From positions 1-8,899 of the forward strand of contig CAJPNZ010000117.1 of NCBI GenBank assembly GCA_905372155.1: a DNA stretch of 8,899 nt, given 5' to 3'. This document shows, piece by piece, positions 1 through 6,517 of the stretch. The DNA is from Propionibacteriaceae bacterium. Its GTDB lineage: Bacteria > Actinomycetota > Actinomycetes > Propionibacteriales > Propionibacteriaceae. Positions within the stretch are counted from its first letter, which is position 1, and every line of letters starts with the position of its first letter. Position numbers and translations under genes: made by a program. The notes beneath the pieces are model-generated. The model saw nothing but the letters and a program-made list of their open reading frames with translations, was not told the origin of the DNA and did no database searches.

Positions 1-2774
1 GGGGATGGCGGGGTGAGGGGTTCTGATCCCAGTGTGGGATCGAGCCGGGTGGTCAGGTGAAGCAGGACCCCGGAACGCCCGACCATCAGGGAGTCGTTCA
101 ACGAGTTGCGGTTTCGGCGATCGCCGAGTTGGGAACGCAGGACGTCCGCTGTGAGGGTTTTCTCCCCGTCGGCAACCGCGTCGGCTGCCCGTTCATGGCC
201 GAGATGTCGGGCGATCCACGAGGCGATGGCCCAGTTTCCCGAATCGCCGTGGCACAGGGTGAGGTTGCGCCCGAACCCGTCCGCGGCCATGGTGGCTACG
301 GCCGCGTCGACGAGTGTTGTGGGTATCAGACCGGGTCGGGCGGCATGAGCAGCTGCGACACCAAGAGCGATGCCTGCTCCCCCGTGGCACCACGCGGTCG
401 CGACGCCCGAGTCGGGGAAGGTCGACGAGAGCCAAGCCCGTGAATCCGGGGTGCGCAGAGCCTCAAGGCACTCCAGTAGGCGGGTCACCGCGGGGGCGAT
501 CTCGGCGTCCGGCAGCGGAGAAACGGCAAGTGCGTGAAGGGTTCCGGCGACACCATGGGCGTAGCCGCTGTGCGTCAGGGTCGCATCGTCGGCTGGGGCC
601 GTGAGTATCGCGTGGAGCAAACGGGTTCCGTCCGTTGCCTCGATGGCTTGTGACCCGGCGCGGGCCAGCAGGTCACCGGCAAGTCCGTCGATGATGTCGA
701 GCCCTTCCGGAACCGGGAGGTGCGTCACGAATTCCTGGGCGATTCTTCGCCAGTCCTCGCGTTGAAAGAGCATTCCTGCTCGGGCCAGTGCGAGCGGCAG
801 GCCTGCTGATCCGGGCCAGCAACCGGCCCCCATGATGTCTGTCAGGGCCTCTGGTTCGGTCGCCAGTGATGTTGCGCACGCCCCGAAGATCTGTTCAGCA
901 ACGCGCCGGGCACCGGGATGATCCAGTGCCACCGCGGCCTGGGCCAAGGCGAGTCCGACTCCGGTGCGCCCGCTGTACAGATCGAATCCGAGCACTCCGG
1001 CGGCCCAGGGACGCACTATGCTTGTGGACGGCACTGGGCCGACCCAGCTGGGGGCATGACGTGGAGATCCATCAGGACGAGCCCGGTGGACGAGATCGTC
1101 CGCGAGGTCGTGCGCAAGCTGGTGCAGCCCACTTGTTTTCCGGAGCAGTGGCGCTGATGTCGTGAGGGATTGCGCGAGGTGATTATCGGGATGCAGCGCA
1201 ATGAAGGACGCCCAGATCAGGTCGAGCTGTTGGCGTAGATCCTCATCACCCAGTGCAGCTATCTTGTTTCGGGCTGCGTCCAGCGGGCTGTGTGCCGCTT
1301 TCGTCAGCGCATGTCCTTCGGCGCTCAGCACAGTGGTGGCTTCGACGTCCATCATGAACATGGGGATGTGACCGAACCACAGTTGTGAGATCTCGGCTTC
1401 CGTGAGCAGCGGGTCAGGGTTTTCGGCGAGGTTCGTGATCTGCTTGAGACGGTCGGTTCGCGCGGTGGCATCGGCCATTGCCTCGGCCGCGCAGGACAGC
1501 CGAAGCACGTTTGTGTAGTCCTTGGTGTGTCCGTTCAGATACCGAAGACGTGCGCCAGCGAAGGCCTCAGTGACGGCTTTCGTAAATTCCTCGCGATGTG
1601 CGATGAGCCACCGGTAAGCCTCCTCGAAGCCGTTTGCCACTGCCGCTGCGGCTGCGACCGCGTCCTCCTTGCTGCGATTCTCGTAGGGGTGTTCCCAATT
1701 CTCCTCGGACTCGAATGACAGGCGCATGTCGTCCCGGAAGGGATTCAGCACTGCGAGAAAACGGTGGGAACTTCCTCCCCCGGCTTCGGTGGCGAGGAAA
1801 CCGATATCGGTCCAGCCCTCGCCTGCAGCGGCAGGGTTGACTATGGCGGTCGGCAGTAGCCCGTTGGAGCTGACGGAGGCGCCCAGCTCCATCCATGCGT
1901 CATCGGCGGTGCGGGTGGATCCAACAGGCTGCGAGACATGCAGAATGGTTTCCAGGTCAAGGGGCAGAGGACCGGCCTCGGTGATGCGGAGGTTCTCGCG
2001 GTGCATGTCCTTGGCGTTCAAGGCGTGCATGACTGCGATCAGGATCCCGCAGCGGTGCAGAAAATCGGGCTTGTTCAGCAGCTTTCCTTCCTGCGCGGAA
2101 GGTAGAGCCGGTACGTATTCCACCCAGCCGTGGGAGCCGCGGTTGACTGCATGAGCGGCGGGCAGCGCAAAAGGTGATTCCTGACCCAACCATGCGGTGA
2201 GCTTTTCCCATCCTGTTTCGCCGCTCACCGGACGAGGTTTGTAGATCAATCGCTGTCCGTTGTCGAGTGTGAGAATGCAGACCCGACGTGCACCGTCATG
2301 GGTGTCGCCCCCACTGTCCACGTGCGTCACCATGGACGTGCGTGGAATGCCAAAATGCCGTTCCAGGTCATTCCGGTCGGCGCTCAGTGCGGCACCCAAC
2401 TCTTCCAGCGCTGCGGTGTGCTGGTCCAGGACCACCGGACGCAGCGATACCAGTGGTGCAAAGCAGTCATCGAACTCGGAACTGTGATTCGCGAAGAAAG
2501 CGTCGCAGTAGGAGCGATAGCGTTCTTCGGGGGTGTCGCCCGGCAGAGCGAACTCACGTGAGAGCAGCCCTATGTGACAGACCAGCGCCCGCAGGTGCAG
2601 CCTGAGTAGTGCCTCGAGCTGCCAGTGCTCCAACGTGGCCTCGGCAACGCCGGGCGCGAAGTGGCCGTGTGTCTCGACGGATAGGCCATGGTCCCGGCGC
2701 CAACCCTGGAGAATCGACTGAAACAGCATCGAGTCCCGCGTATTCGTGGTAGTTGGTGTGAGGAGTGCAGTCAT
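1..2774 (-). CDS. lanM: Class II lanthipeptide synthetase LanM, C-terminus cut by window edge
   Basis: Bifunctional enzyme expected to dehydrate Ser/Thr of the precursor peptide and then add Cys thiols to form (methyl)lanthionine rings in the cytoplasm. The frame is open for 924 codons from the ATG at 2774 to the window edge without a stop, so only a short C-terminal tail is missing (LanM proteins usually have about 900-1100 residues). The N-terminal half shows the dehydratase signatures: IYKPRP (K179), DMHREN (D256, H258, N261) and LDLETIL (D273). The C-terminal half is LanC-like, with YSGRTGVGLALA near residue 600, GYAHGVAG (H740), WCHGGAG (C796) and LCHGDSG (C841, H842). C796, C841 and H842 match the zinc ligands of the family. 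The start is supported by AAAGGAG 8 nt upstream. The gene lies 175 nt downstream of lanA in the same direction with a hairpin between them. Family assignment is secure; the symbol is generic. Confidence 0.95.
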   Translation of the reverse strand, partial: MTALLTPTTTNTRDSMLFQSILQGWRRDHGLSVETHGHFAPGVAEATLEHWQLEALLRLHLRALVCHIGLLSREFALPGDTPEERYRSYCDAFFANHSSEFDDCFAPLVSLRPVVLDQHTAALEELGAALSADRNDLERHFGIPRTSMVTHVDSGGDTHDGARRVCILTLDNGQRLIYKPRPVSGETGWEKLTAWLGQESPFALPAAHAVNRGSHGWVEYVPALPSAQEGKLLNKPDFLHRCGILIAVMHALNAKDMHRENLRITEAGPLPLDLETILHVSQPVGSTRTADDAWMELGASVSSNGLLPTAIVNPAAAGEGWTDIGFLATEAGGGSSHRFLAVLNPFRDDMRLSFESEENWEHPYENRSKEDAVAAAAAVANGFEEAYRWLIAHREEFTKAVTEAFAGARLRYLNGHTKDYTNVLRLSCAAEAMADATARTDRLKQITNLAENPDPLLTEAEISQLWFGHIPMFMMDVEATTVLSAEGHALTKAAHSPLDAARNKIAALGDEDLRQQLDLIWASFIALHPDNHLAQSLTTSAPLLRKTSGLHQLAHDLADDLVHRARPDGSPRHAPSWVGPVPSTSIVRPWAAGVLGFDLYSGRTGVGLALAQAAVALDHPGARRVAEQIFGACATSLATEPEALTDIMGAGCWPGSAGLPLALARAGMLFQREDWRRIAQEFVTHLPVPEGLDIIDGLAGDLLARAGSQAIEATDGTRLLHAILTAPADDATLTHSGYAHGVAGTLHALAVSPLPDAEIAPAVTRLLECLEALRTPDSRAWLSSTFPDSGVATAWCHGGAGIALGVAAAHAARPGLIPTTLVDAAVATMAADGFGRNLTLCHGDSGNWAIASWIARHLGHERAADAVADGEKTLTADVLRSQLGDRRNRNSLNDSLMVGRSGVLLHLTTRLDPTLGSEPLTPPS

Positions 2775-2811
2775 GGGTGTGCTCCTTTGTGAATGATCAT
2801 GAGCGCCGAAT

Positions 2812-2848
2812 CTGGCGGCAGGTCAACAGGAGTGTGACCTGCCGCCAG
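2812..2848 (-). promoter_or_regulatory. Intercistronic hairpin between lanA and lanM
   Basis: A perfect 14-bp inverted repeat, CTGGCGGCAGGTCA at 2812-2825 and TGACCTGCCGCCAG at 2835-2848, with a 9-nt loop. Read on the minus strand it sits about 100 nt after the lanA stop and 37 nt before the lanM start. No run of U follows it in the minus direction, so it does not look like a full intrinsic terminator. In lantibiotic operons such hairpins commonly attenuate read-through into the synthetase gene or protect the 3' end of the abundant precursor mRNA; that role here is inferred. Confidence 0.75.
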
Positions 2849-2949
2849 CTTGTTTCAATCATCAGACGTGGGAATGCTCGCGGTTCGACGTTCGTGCGGC
2901 GAGAAAAGTCTCCTTCTCGGCGTTTCGGCTGCGAGCGCTCCCTCTCTGC

Positions 2950-3129
2950 TCACCACCAGTGGCAGATGCGCTGGCATTCCTTGGTGGCGGTGCAAACCCA
3001 CCCTGCGGTGCAGCGATTAGAGTATGCGACGGACTTGCCGCCAGCGGTCTGATTGATGCCGGACTCGGACAGTTCGGAGGCGAGCGGGATGTCGGCGGAG
3101 AAGAGATCCTTTTTGCGATCGTTGGTCAT
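2950..3129 (-). CDS. lanA: Class II lanthipeptide precursor, mersacidin/actagardine-like
   Basis: A 59-residue precursor of a ribosomally made, post-translationally modified antimicrobial peptide, immediately upstream of lanM. The start is the ATG at 3129, preceded by GGAAGGAACGG; longer in-frame upstream starts have no ribosome binding site. The leader (about residues 1-31) is charged and ends ELSESGINQTAGG, a double-glycine site of the kind cut by the peptidase domain of LanT transporters. The predicted core is K32-W59. It has four Cys (40, 46, 52, 56) and Ser/Thr at 33, 37, 41, 47 and 49. GWVCTATKEC aligns with GWVCTLTIEC of actagardine, and CTxTxEC is the conserved lipid II-binding ring of mersacidin-like peptides and of two-peptide alpha components. 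Expected rings by analogy are T41-C46, T47-C52 and T49-C56, with C40 pairing to S33 or S37. Unusual are the N-terminal extension and the HWW end. No second (beta) precursor was recognised. Confidence 0.93.
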   Translation of the reverse strand: MTNDRKKDLFSADIPLASELSESGINQTAGGKSVAYSNRCTAGWVCTATKECQRICHWW

Positions 3130-3152
3130 TTCCGTTCCTTCCGGATGATGTT

Positions 3153-3169
3153 TCGAGGTATTTCCTCGA
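3153..3169 (-). other. Small stem-loop in the lanA 5' leader
   Basis: TCGAGG and CCTCGA form a perfect 6-bp stem with a 5-nt loop. It ends 23 nt upstream of the lanA start, just before the Shine-Dalgarno sequence. It could stabilise the leader or modulate initiation; this is inference from position only. Confidence 0.4.
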
Positions 3170-3176
3170 CGATCCG

Positions 3177-3205
3177 AATCTAGGAGGTCGGAGGGTGTTC
3201 GCAAA
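3177..3205 (-). promoter_or_regulatory. Candidate lanA promoter
   Basis: Minus-strand -10 TAGATT (3182 to 3177) and -35-like TTTGCG (3205 to 3200) are separated by 17 nt. The -10 fits the actinobacterial TANNNT pattern and the -35 is poor, as expected for an activated promoter. Predicted transcription would begin near 3170, giving a leader of about 40 nt. The terminator at 3281-3315 lies upstream, so lanA needs its own promoter. Confidence 0.45.
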
Positions 3206-3280
3206 CCGTCTATGGATGGTTGTTGTTGCCGGAGAAAGGTGGTGGTGGGTCCCATAGAAAGTAGATGGTGCGCTGTACAT

Positions 3281-3315
3281 GAGAAAGCGGCCGACTCATT
3301 GAAGGAGTCGGCCGC
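3281..3315 (-). terminator. Rho-independent terminator after the 57-residue peptide gene
   Basis: GCGGCCGACTC (3287-3297) and GAGTCGGCCGC (3305-3315) form a perfect 11-bp stem with a 7-nt loop. On the minus strand it is followed by TTTCTC. It starts 21 nt after the stop of the minus-strand gene 3337-3510, which separates that gene transcriptionally from lanA and argues the small gene is real. Confidence 0.75.
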
Positions 3316-3336
3316 AGCGCGAGTGCAGTACCGTTT

Positions 3337-3510
3337 TCACCACCACCGCCACCTGCAAGGGAAAAGCGTGCACAAAATCCTCTGGGACTCGTTTTTCGCT
3401 GTGCTCATTGCGATGCTGTTGTCCGGGTTGTGGGTGGTCTCCTGTGGAGCTTGATATCCGAGGGGATTCATGGCGAGCATGGCGGTGGCGACTATGATGC
3501 TTTTTTTCAT
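3337..3510 (-). CDS. Small secreted or membrane peptide, unknown function, Trp/Arg-rich C-terminus
   Basis: A 57-residue reading frame from the ATG at 3510, with AAAGG 8 nt upstream and a strong terminator just after the stop. I do not recognise the family. The N-terminus MKKSIIVATAMLAM is a short basic start plus a hydrophobic stretch, typical of a signal peptide or membrane anchor. The middle is polar (residues 22-44). The C-terminus is LCTLFPCRWRWW, with two Cys (47, 52) that could form a small loop, followed by a cationic, Trp-rich tail. There is no double-glycine leader, so it is not an obvious second lanthipeptide. It lies between lanA and the divergent sensor kinase, suggesting a role in the cluster as signal peptide, immunity peptide or antimicrobial; none is shown. 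A frame shared with other overlapping ORFs makes a false call possible. Confidence 0.55.
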   Translation of the reverse strand: MKKSIIVATAMLAMNPLGYQAPQETTHNPDNSIAMSTAKNESQRILCTLFPCRWRWW

Positions 3511-3649
3511 TCGTTTTGCCTTTCGCGGTGGCGCGGTGCTTCCATTTCCGGAGCCCCTTTGACATTGGCATATTACGTGAGCTCGCGACTCGGTGCACCC
3601 CGATAAAGATGGGAATCGACCCCAACTTTTGGAGGTGTACAATGTCGTC
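3511..3649. promoter_or_regulatory. Divergent promoter region between small peptide gene and sensor kinase
   Basis: This 139-bp stretch must hold start signals for both directions. On the minus strand TAATAT (3575 to 3570) is a good -10 for the 57-residue peptide gene, giving a leader of about 50 nt; its -35 is not recognisable. On the plus strand TTGACA (3559-3564) is a consensus -35 but has no clear -10 at 16-18 nt. GTGAGCTCGCGACTCGGTG (3577-3595) contains nested short palindromes that could bind a regulator. Individual boxes are tentative. Confidence 0.4.
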
Positions 3650-4798
3650 ATGCGTATCCTCTCGCGCGCGCGGTCCCCTGCTTTCCTGCCGGTGTGGTTG
3701 GGATGGGTCGTGATGACCCTTTTCCTGGCCATCCATGTGGCCGGCAACACGAGCATCGTCGATGTATACGGGGACTTGGCCGTGGCTTTGGCCGCAGTGG
3801 CAGCGATCGTTTCGGTGCGATGCCCCGTGGCGGCGGCCGGTCTCATCATGGCGGCCTTGGTGCTGAACGCGGTTTCCCCGGACAACGTGGTGTCCGGCCT
3901 CTATGTGCTCCTGCTGTGGATTCCGGTCACGGTGGGGGTGAAACTCGGGTTGCGCCCTCTCATATGGGTGGTACTCGGGCAGCTCTCTGCGGCGCTCCTG
4001 CTGGAGTTACGCGTGGGCTTGGTGGAGCCACTTGCTCTCTGTGGACGAGCGCCTGTCCTGCTCGTACTGTTCGGGGCCCCCGGATTTGTCGGAATGCTTG
4101 CGGGGCATTACTGGGGAGCCGCGATACGCGTCAAGGAGGAGATGAAGGCCAAGAATGAGTTGTTCCGTCGTGCGCTCAGCCGGGACCTCCATGACACGGC
4201 CGTACACGCCACCACGAGCATGGTGATGCGAGCCAACCAGGCTTTGTTGCGCGAGGGGCTTGATGAGCAGTCTCGGCAGGACTTCCAGTTCATCGTTGAC
4301 ACCGGGAGAGAAACGACGCGAACTCTTCGGAAAACGCTGACCTCGCTCCGGGAGAATGACCTGCTTCCGGAGGCGCCGTCGGTCGATGCGACATGGTTCC
4401 GGGCGAGACTCAACGGAGAACAGAACCGTTTGAAGCAGGCCGGGTTCACGGTTTGCTCCACGACCGAGGCCATGCTGACCGACGTGCCTCCACAAGTTCT
4501 GGCCACTTTGGGGCGTCTCGTTGTCGAGATTGTCAACAACGTCCTGCGTCACGGAAAGCCGGGATCTGAGGTCACCCTCATGCTTGAGAATAGCGGTTCG
4601 GCCATCAACCTGATGTGCTCCAACCTGTTGGGTGAGGCTGAATCCGATCAGGAACGAGTCCGGCTCGGTGTCGTCGGCATGTCGGAACTCGCCGAGGCCC
4701 AGGGGGGCACGTTGACGGCCCGCGCCATGGGAGCCCATTGGGTCACGCATGTCGGTATCCCCACGACGGGAAGCCAGCTTTCCCGCCCTGATGCATGA
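3650..4798 (+). CDS. NarL-family sensor histidine kinase
   Basis: Membrane sensor kinase of 382 residues that would autophosphorylate on His and pass phosphate to the response regulator at 5228-5902. Residues 12-170 hold about five or six hydrophobic membrane segments without a large extracellular domain, as in kinases that sense peptides or membrane stress. A charged linker (RVKEEMKAKNELFRRAL) leads to the HisKA_3 H-box SRDLHDTAVHA with H181. The ATPase domain has the N-box EIVNNVLRHG (293-302) and the G-box GVVGM (340-344). The ATG at 3650 is chosen because it matches the start of the family-like region; GGAGG (3631-3635) is 14 nt upstream, which is long. An upstream GTG at 3593 keeps the frame but adds 19 residues with no hydrophobic or conserved character. 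The gene is divergent from the lanthipeptide genes, so control of them is likely but inferred. Confidence 0.9.
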   Translation: MRILSRARSPAFLPVWLGWVVMTLFLAIHVAGNTSIVDVYGDLAVALAAVAAIVSVRCPVAAAGLIMAALVLNAVSPDNVVSGLYVLLLWIPVTVGVKLGLRPLIWVVLGQLSAALLLELRVGLVEPLALCGRAPVLLVLFGAPGFVGMLAGHYWGAAIRVKEEMKAKNELFRRALSRDLHDTAVHATTSMVMRANQALLREGLDEQSRQDFQFIVDTGRETTRTLRKTLTSLRENDLLPEAPSVDATWFRARLNGEQNRLKQAGFTVCSTTEAMLTDVPPQVLATLGRLVVEIVNNVLRHGKPGSEVTLMLENSGSAINLMCSNLLGEAESDQERVRLGVVGMSELAEAQGGTLTARAMGAHWVTHVGIPTTGSQLSRPDA

Positions 4799-5227
4799 AG
4801 AGCTCGGGCTGCGGGGATGTCCCATGGTCCTTGTCGGGCGGCAGTGGTGGATTTCGATTGGCAGGGGGGTGACGTTGCTGAGCACGGAGTGGAGAACGTC
4901 TGTGCGGTCAGCAACCACGTCCAACACGATCCGGATACTCCATCTCCACCGAAATGACAGATGCTCCACCCAGTGTCAGCACGCCGACCAAGATTCAGCC
5001 AATATTCCCTCCAGTCACGCTGATGTGCGGCACCGCGACAATCAGCGCCACGAATCGCGTATCCTGTTGCACAGCGCCTACCGGGTGCGGTAATACCGTT
5101 TGATCAACCACGGTGCTACGGTCAACTGTGAATAGCTGAGACAGGTGACAACGGCCTACGGAAACTTTCAAATAATTGAAATTTTATATTGCTGGGTGTG
5201 GGTGCCTGGGGGAGGGAGACCGCGATC
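4799..5227 (+). promoter_or_regulatory. 429-bp intergenic region with candidate response-regulator promoter
   Basis: No convincing gene is seen; frames on both strands lack ribosome sites and family similarity. The right third is notable. TACCG (5079-5083), CGGTA (5088-5092) and TACCG (5094-5098) make alternating inverted repeats, followed by the palindrome TTGATCAA (5100-5107) and ACGGTGCTACGGT. An AT-rich patch follows at 5161-5190 with TTTCAA/TTGAAA (5166-5171, 5176-5181) and TATATT (5185-5190) as a possible -10. These could be operators and promoter for the regulator gene, allowing it to be expressed independently of the kinase. Confidence 0.45.
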
Positions 5228-5902
5228 ATGACCGGTGTTTTACGACTTGCTTTGGTTGATGACGATCTGATGGTGCGTTCGGCGTTGTCAACCTATCTCG
5301 TGTCGGCTCCGGACTTGCAGATCGTCCTGTCCACCGATGACGCATCCCAGGTGATCCGTGCGGTGGAGGCAGGGGAGCTGGATCTTGTGATCATGGATGT
5401 TCACATGCCGGGCCTCGACGGTATCGAGGCCACGGCGCGCATCAAGGAGGTGTCGCCGGATCTGCCCGTGCTGGTACTGACGACCTTTGACGAGGATGCC
5501 CATCTGCTCGGTGCGCTGGCGGCCGGAGCCTCCGGGTTCCTTCTCAAGGACATCGAGCCGCAGGCCCTGATCGATTCCATCAGGGTAGCGGCCGGTGGGG
5601 GGCGCGTCGTGGCACCGAAGCCGACTCAGCGGCTTCTGGAGCGTGTGATGACGAACTATGAGGACGAGCAGGCCCCGCCATCCCCACCGCTGGATCTGGG
5701 GTTGACCGAGCGGGAGATCTCCGTGGTGCGAGAGGTGTGTCGTGCATCCTCCAACCGGCAGATTGCTCGCTCTCTGCACCTGTCGGAGGCAACGGTGAAG
5801 TCCTACTTGTCGACCATCATGGAAAAGCTCGGGGTTGATTCGCGACTCGCCGTGGCGTTGCGGGCATTCGAGGTGGGTCTGGTGGAGCCTCCCGGAGCCT
5901 GA
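5228..5902 (+). CDS. LuxR/NarL-family response regulator
   Basis: DNA-binding response regulator of 224 residues, the expected partner of the upstream kinase. The receiver domain (about 4-122) has the acidic pocket VDDD (11-13), phosphoacceptor D57 in IMDVHMPG, T85/T86 in VLTTFD, and K107 in FLLKD. A Pro-rich linker (about 145-156) joins the C-terminal LuxR-type helix-turn-helix, which begins LTEREISVV at residue 159 and includes SNRQIARSLHLSEATVKSYL and LGVDSRLAVALRA. The ATG at 5228 is chosen for its GGAGGGAG ribosome site and because the receiver strand begins directly after it; the in-frame upstream start at 5189 adds 13 unconserved residues. All phosphorylation residues are intact. It probably acts on the lanA or small-peptide promoters, but no binding site has been shown. 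Confidence 0.95.
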   Translation: MTGVLRLALVDDDLMVRSALSTYLVSAPDLQIVLSTDDASQVIRAVEAGELDLVIMDVHMPGLDGIEATARIKEVSPDLPVLVLTTFDEDAHLLGALAAGASGFLLKDIEPQALIDSIRVAAGGGRVVAPKPTQRLLERVMTNYEDEQAPPSPPLDLGLTEREISVVREVCRASSNRQIARSLHLSEATVKSYLSTIMEKLGVDSRLAVALRAFEVGLVEPPGA

Positions 5903-5958
5903 CAGTTGAAGCACAATGCGGGCTGGACCGCGACTCAGGATCGGCGGGCTTCCCGGAG

Positions 5959-5983
5959 TCTCCAGGCAGGACCAGGAGATTTT
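5959..5983 (+). terminator. Possible weak terminator after the response regulator
   Basis: TCTCC (5959-5963) pairs with GGAGA (5975-5979), with an inner GG/CC pair across an A-A mismatch, followed by TTTT (5980-5983). It lies about 57 nt after the regulator stop. The stem is short, so this is tentative. Confidence 0.35.
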
Positions 5984-6059
5984 GTGAAACGGACCTTTCG
6001 CCGTGCGCCTGCTTGCCGGGGATGCCGGGTCGATCCGGGTCATCCCAGTAACCCCGCTG

Positions 6060-6143
6060 TCATTCCAGCCAGGTGTGGTCACCACGGGCGTAGAGGTGGG
6101 TGACGACGCGTCCGGCCAGCTGAACCTGGAAACCCTCGCTCAC
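6060..6143 (-). CDS. Very short ORF overlapping the interrupted gene
   Basis: A GTG at 6143 overlaps the TGA of the preceding minus-strand frame (TGGTGA) and opens a 27-codon frame with protein-like composition (VSEGFQVQLAGRVVTHLYAR...). The overlap resembles translational coupling, or the join could be an old frameshift in one longer gene. No family recognised. Confidence 0.22.
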   Translation of the reverse strand: MSEGFQVQLAGRVVTHLYARGDHTWLE

Positions 6144-6461
6144 CACAGTGCATCCTGGGGGCCGGGGTTCTCCTCGGGGTCGGAATCCAGGTCCAGTGAG
6201 GCGAGGGGTGGGGAGTCGTCGATGCCCCAGGACGCATGGGAGATCAAGAAGTCCTCGAAGCGGCGTTGCAGTATTTCTTGGCGATCGCGTACCGTTCGCT
6301 GGGGATCGGATGGATTCCTGAAGAAATGTGAATCGCGTACCTGGAGGTTTATTCACGGGCAACACCTCGGCCAGCGAAACCCCTAGTCAGACAACACTTG
6401 AGGACGGCTATGAATAAGCCTCCTGCTCCTCTGAAGTCGGGATTTCACGTACTGCCTCCAA
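6140..6461 (-). pseudogene. Small minus-strand gene interrupted by a 79-bp element
   Basis: Two segments on the minus strand, 6461-6423 and 6343-6140, are in the same frame if the 79-bp element at 6344-6422 and one copy of its CTG duplication are removed. The joined frame is 79 codons, from a TTG at 6461 (AGGA just upstream) to the TGA at 6140. The upstream part runs MEAVREIPTSEEQ and the downstream part VRDSHFFRNPSDP..., continuing RDRQEILQRRFEDFLISHAS and an acidic tail DLDSDPEENPGPQDALW. Codon third positions in the downstream part are G/C-rich as in real genes. As it stands the first part stops after EAYS inside the element. I do not recognise the protein, and the true start may lie further upstream. 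Confidence 0.5.
6344..6422. mobile_element. 79-bp MITE-like element with terminal inverted repeats
   Basis: The left end GAGGTTTATTCACGGGC (6344-6360) and the reverse complement of the right end GAGGCTTATTCATAGCC (6422-6406) agree at 13 of 17 positions. The element is flanked by CTG on both sides (6341-6343 and 6423-6425), a candidate 3-bp target duplication. It is too small to encode a transposase. The right end is identical over 15 bp to a sequence at 8845-8859 that cuts hepT, suggesting a shared mobilising insertion sequence. The family is not certain; ends starting GAG with a 3-bp duplication occur in some IS5-family groups. Confidence 0.65.
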
Positions 6462-6487
6462 AGGTATTCCTGGTGCTATGACACGAT

Positions 6488-6517
6488 TCCCCGAGGAGCT
6501 GCGCAGCTCCTCGGGGA
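6488..6517. repeat. 30-nt perfect palindrome
   Basis: The sequence reads identically on both strands from 6488 to 6517, centred between 6502 and 6503 (half-site TCCCCGAGGAGCTGC). It is directly followed by two short palindromes, GAGCGCTC (6518-6525) and CCGCGG (6525-6530). No T-run follows on either strand, so it is not a standard terminator. It may be an operator for the lipoprotein gene downstream or a cruciform-forming site. The 6462-6713 stretch otherwise holds no gene I can support. Confidence 0.6.

Noticed and set aside
3130..3255. N-terminal extension of lanA to an ATG at 3255
   Set aside because: The added 42 residues have no ribosome site and resemble no lantibiotic leader; the ATG at 3129 has a strong one and a typical 31-residue leader.
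3337..3510. Second (beta) lanthipeptide precursor
   Set aside because: It has no double-glycine leader, only two Cys near the end, and no CPTxxC-type beta signature.
4007..4969. 320-codon minus-strand frame opposite the kinase
   Set aside because: It is antisense to a gene with complete H-, N- and G-boxes, and has no family similarity or ribosome site.
4749..5093. 114-codon plus-strand frame after the kinase
   Set aside because: It starts inside the kinase, has no ribosome site, and its composition is unlike the real genes.
5288..6085. 265-codon minus-strand frame opposite the response regulator
   Set aside because: It is antisense to a regulator with all receiver and helix-turn-helix residues; composition is shadow-like.
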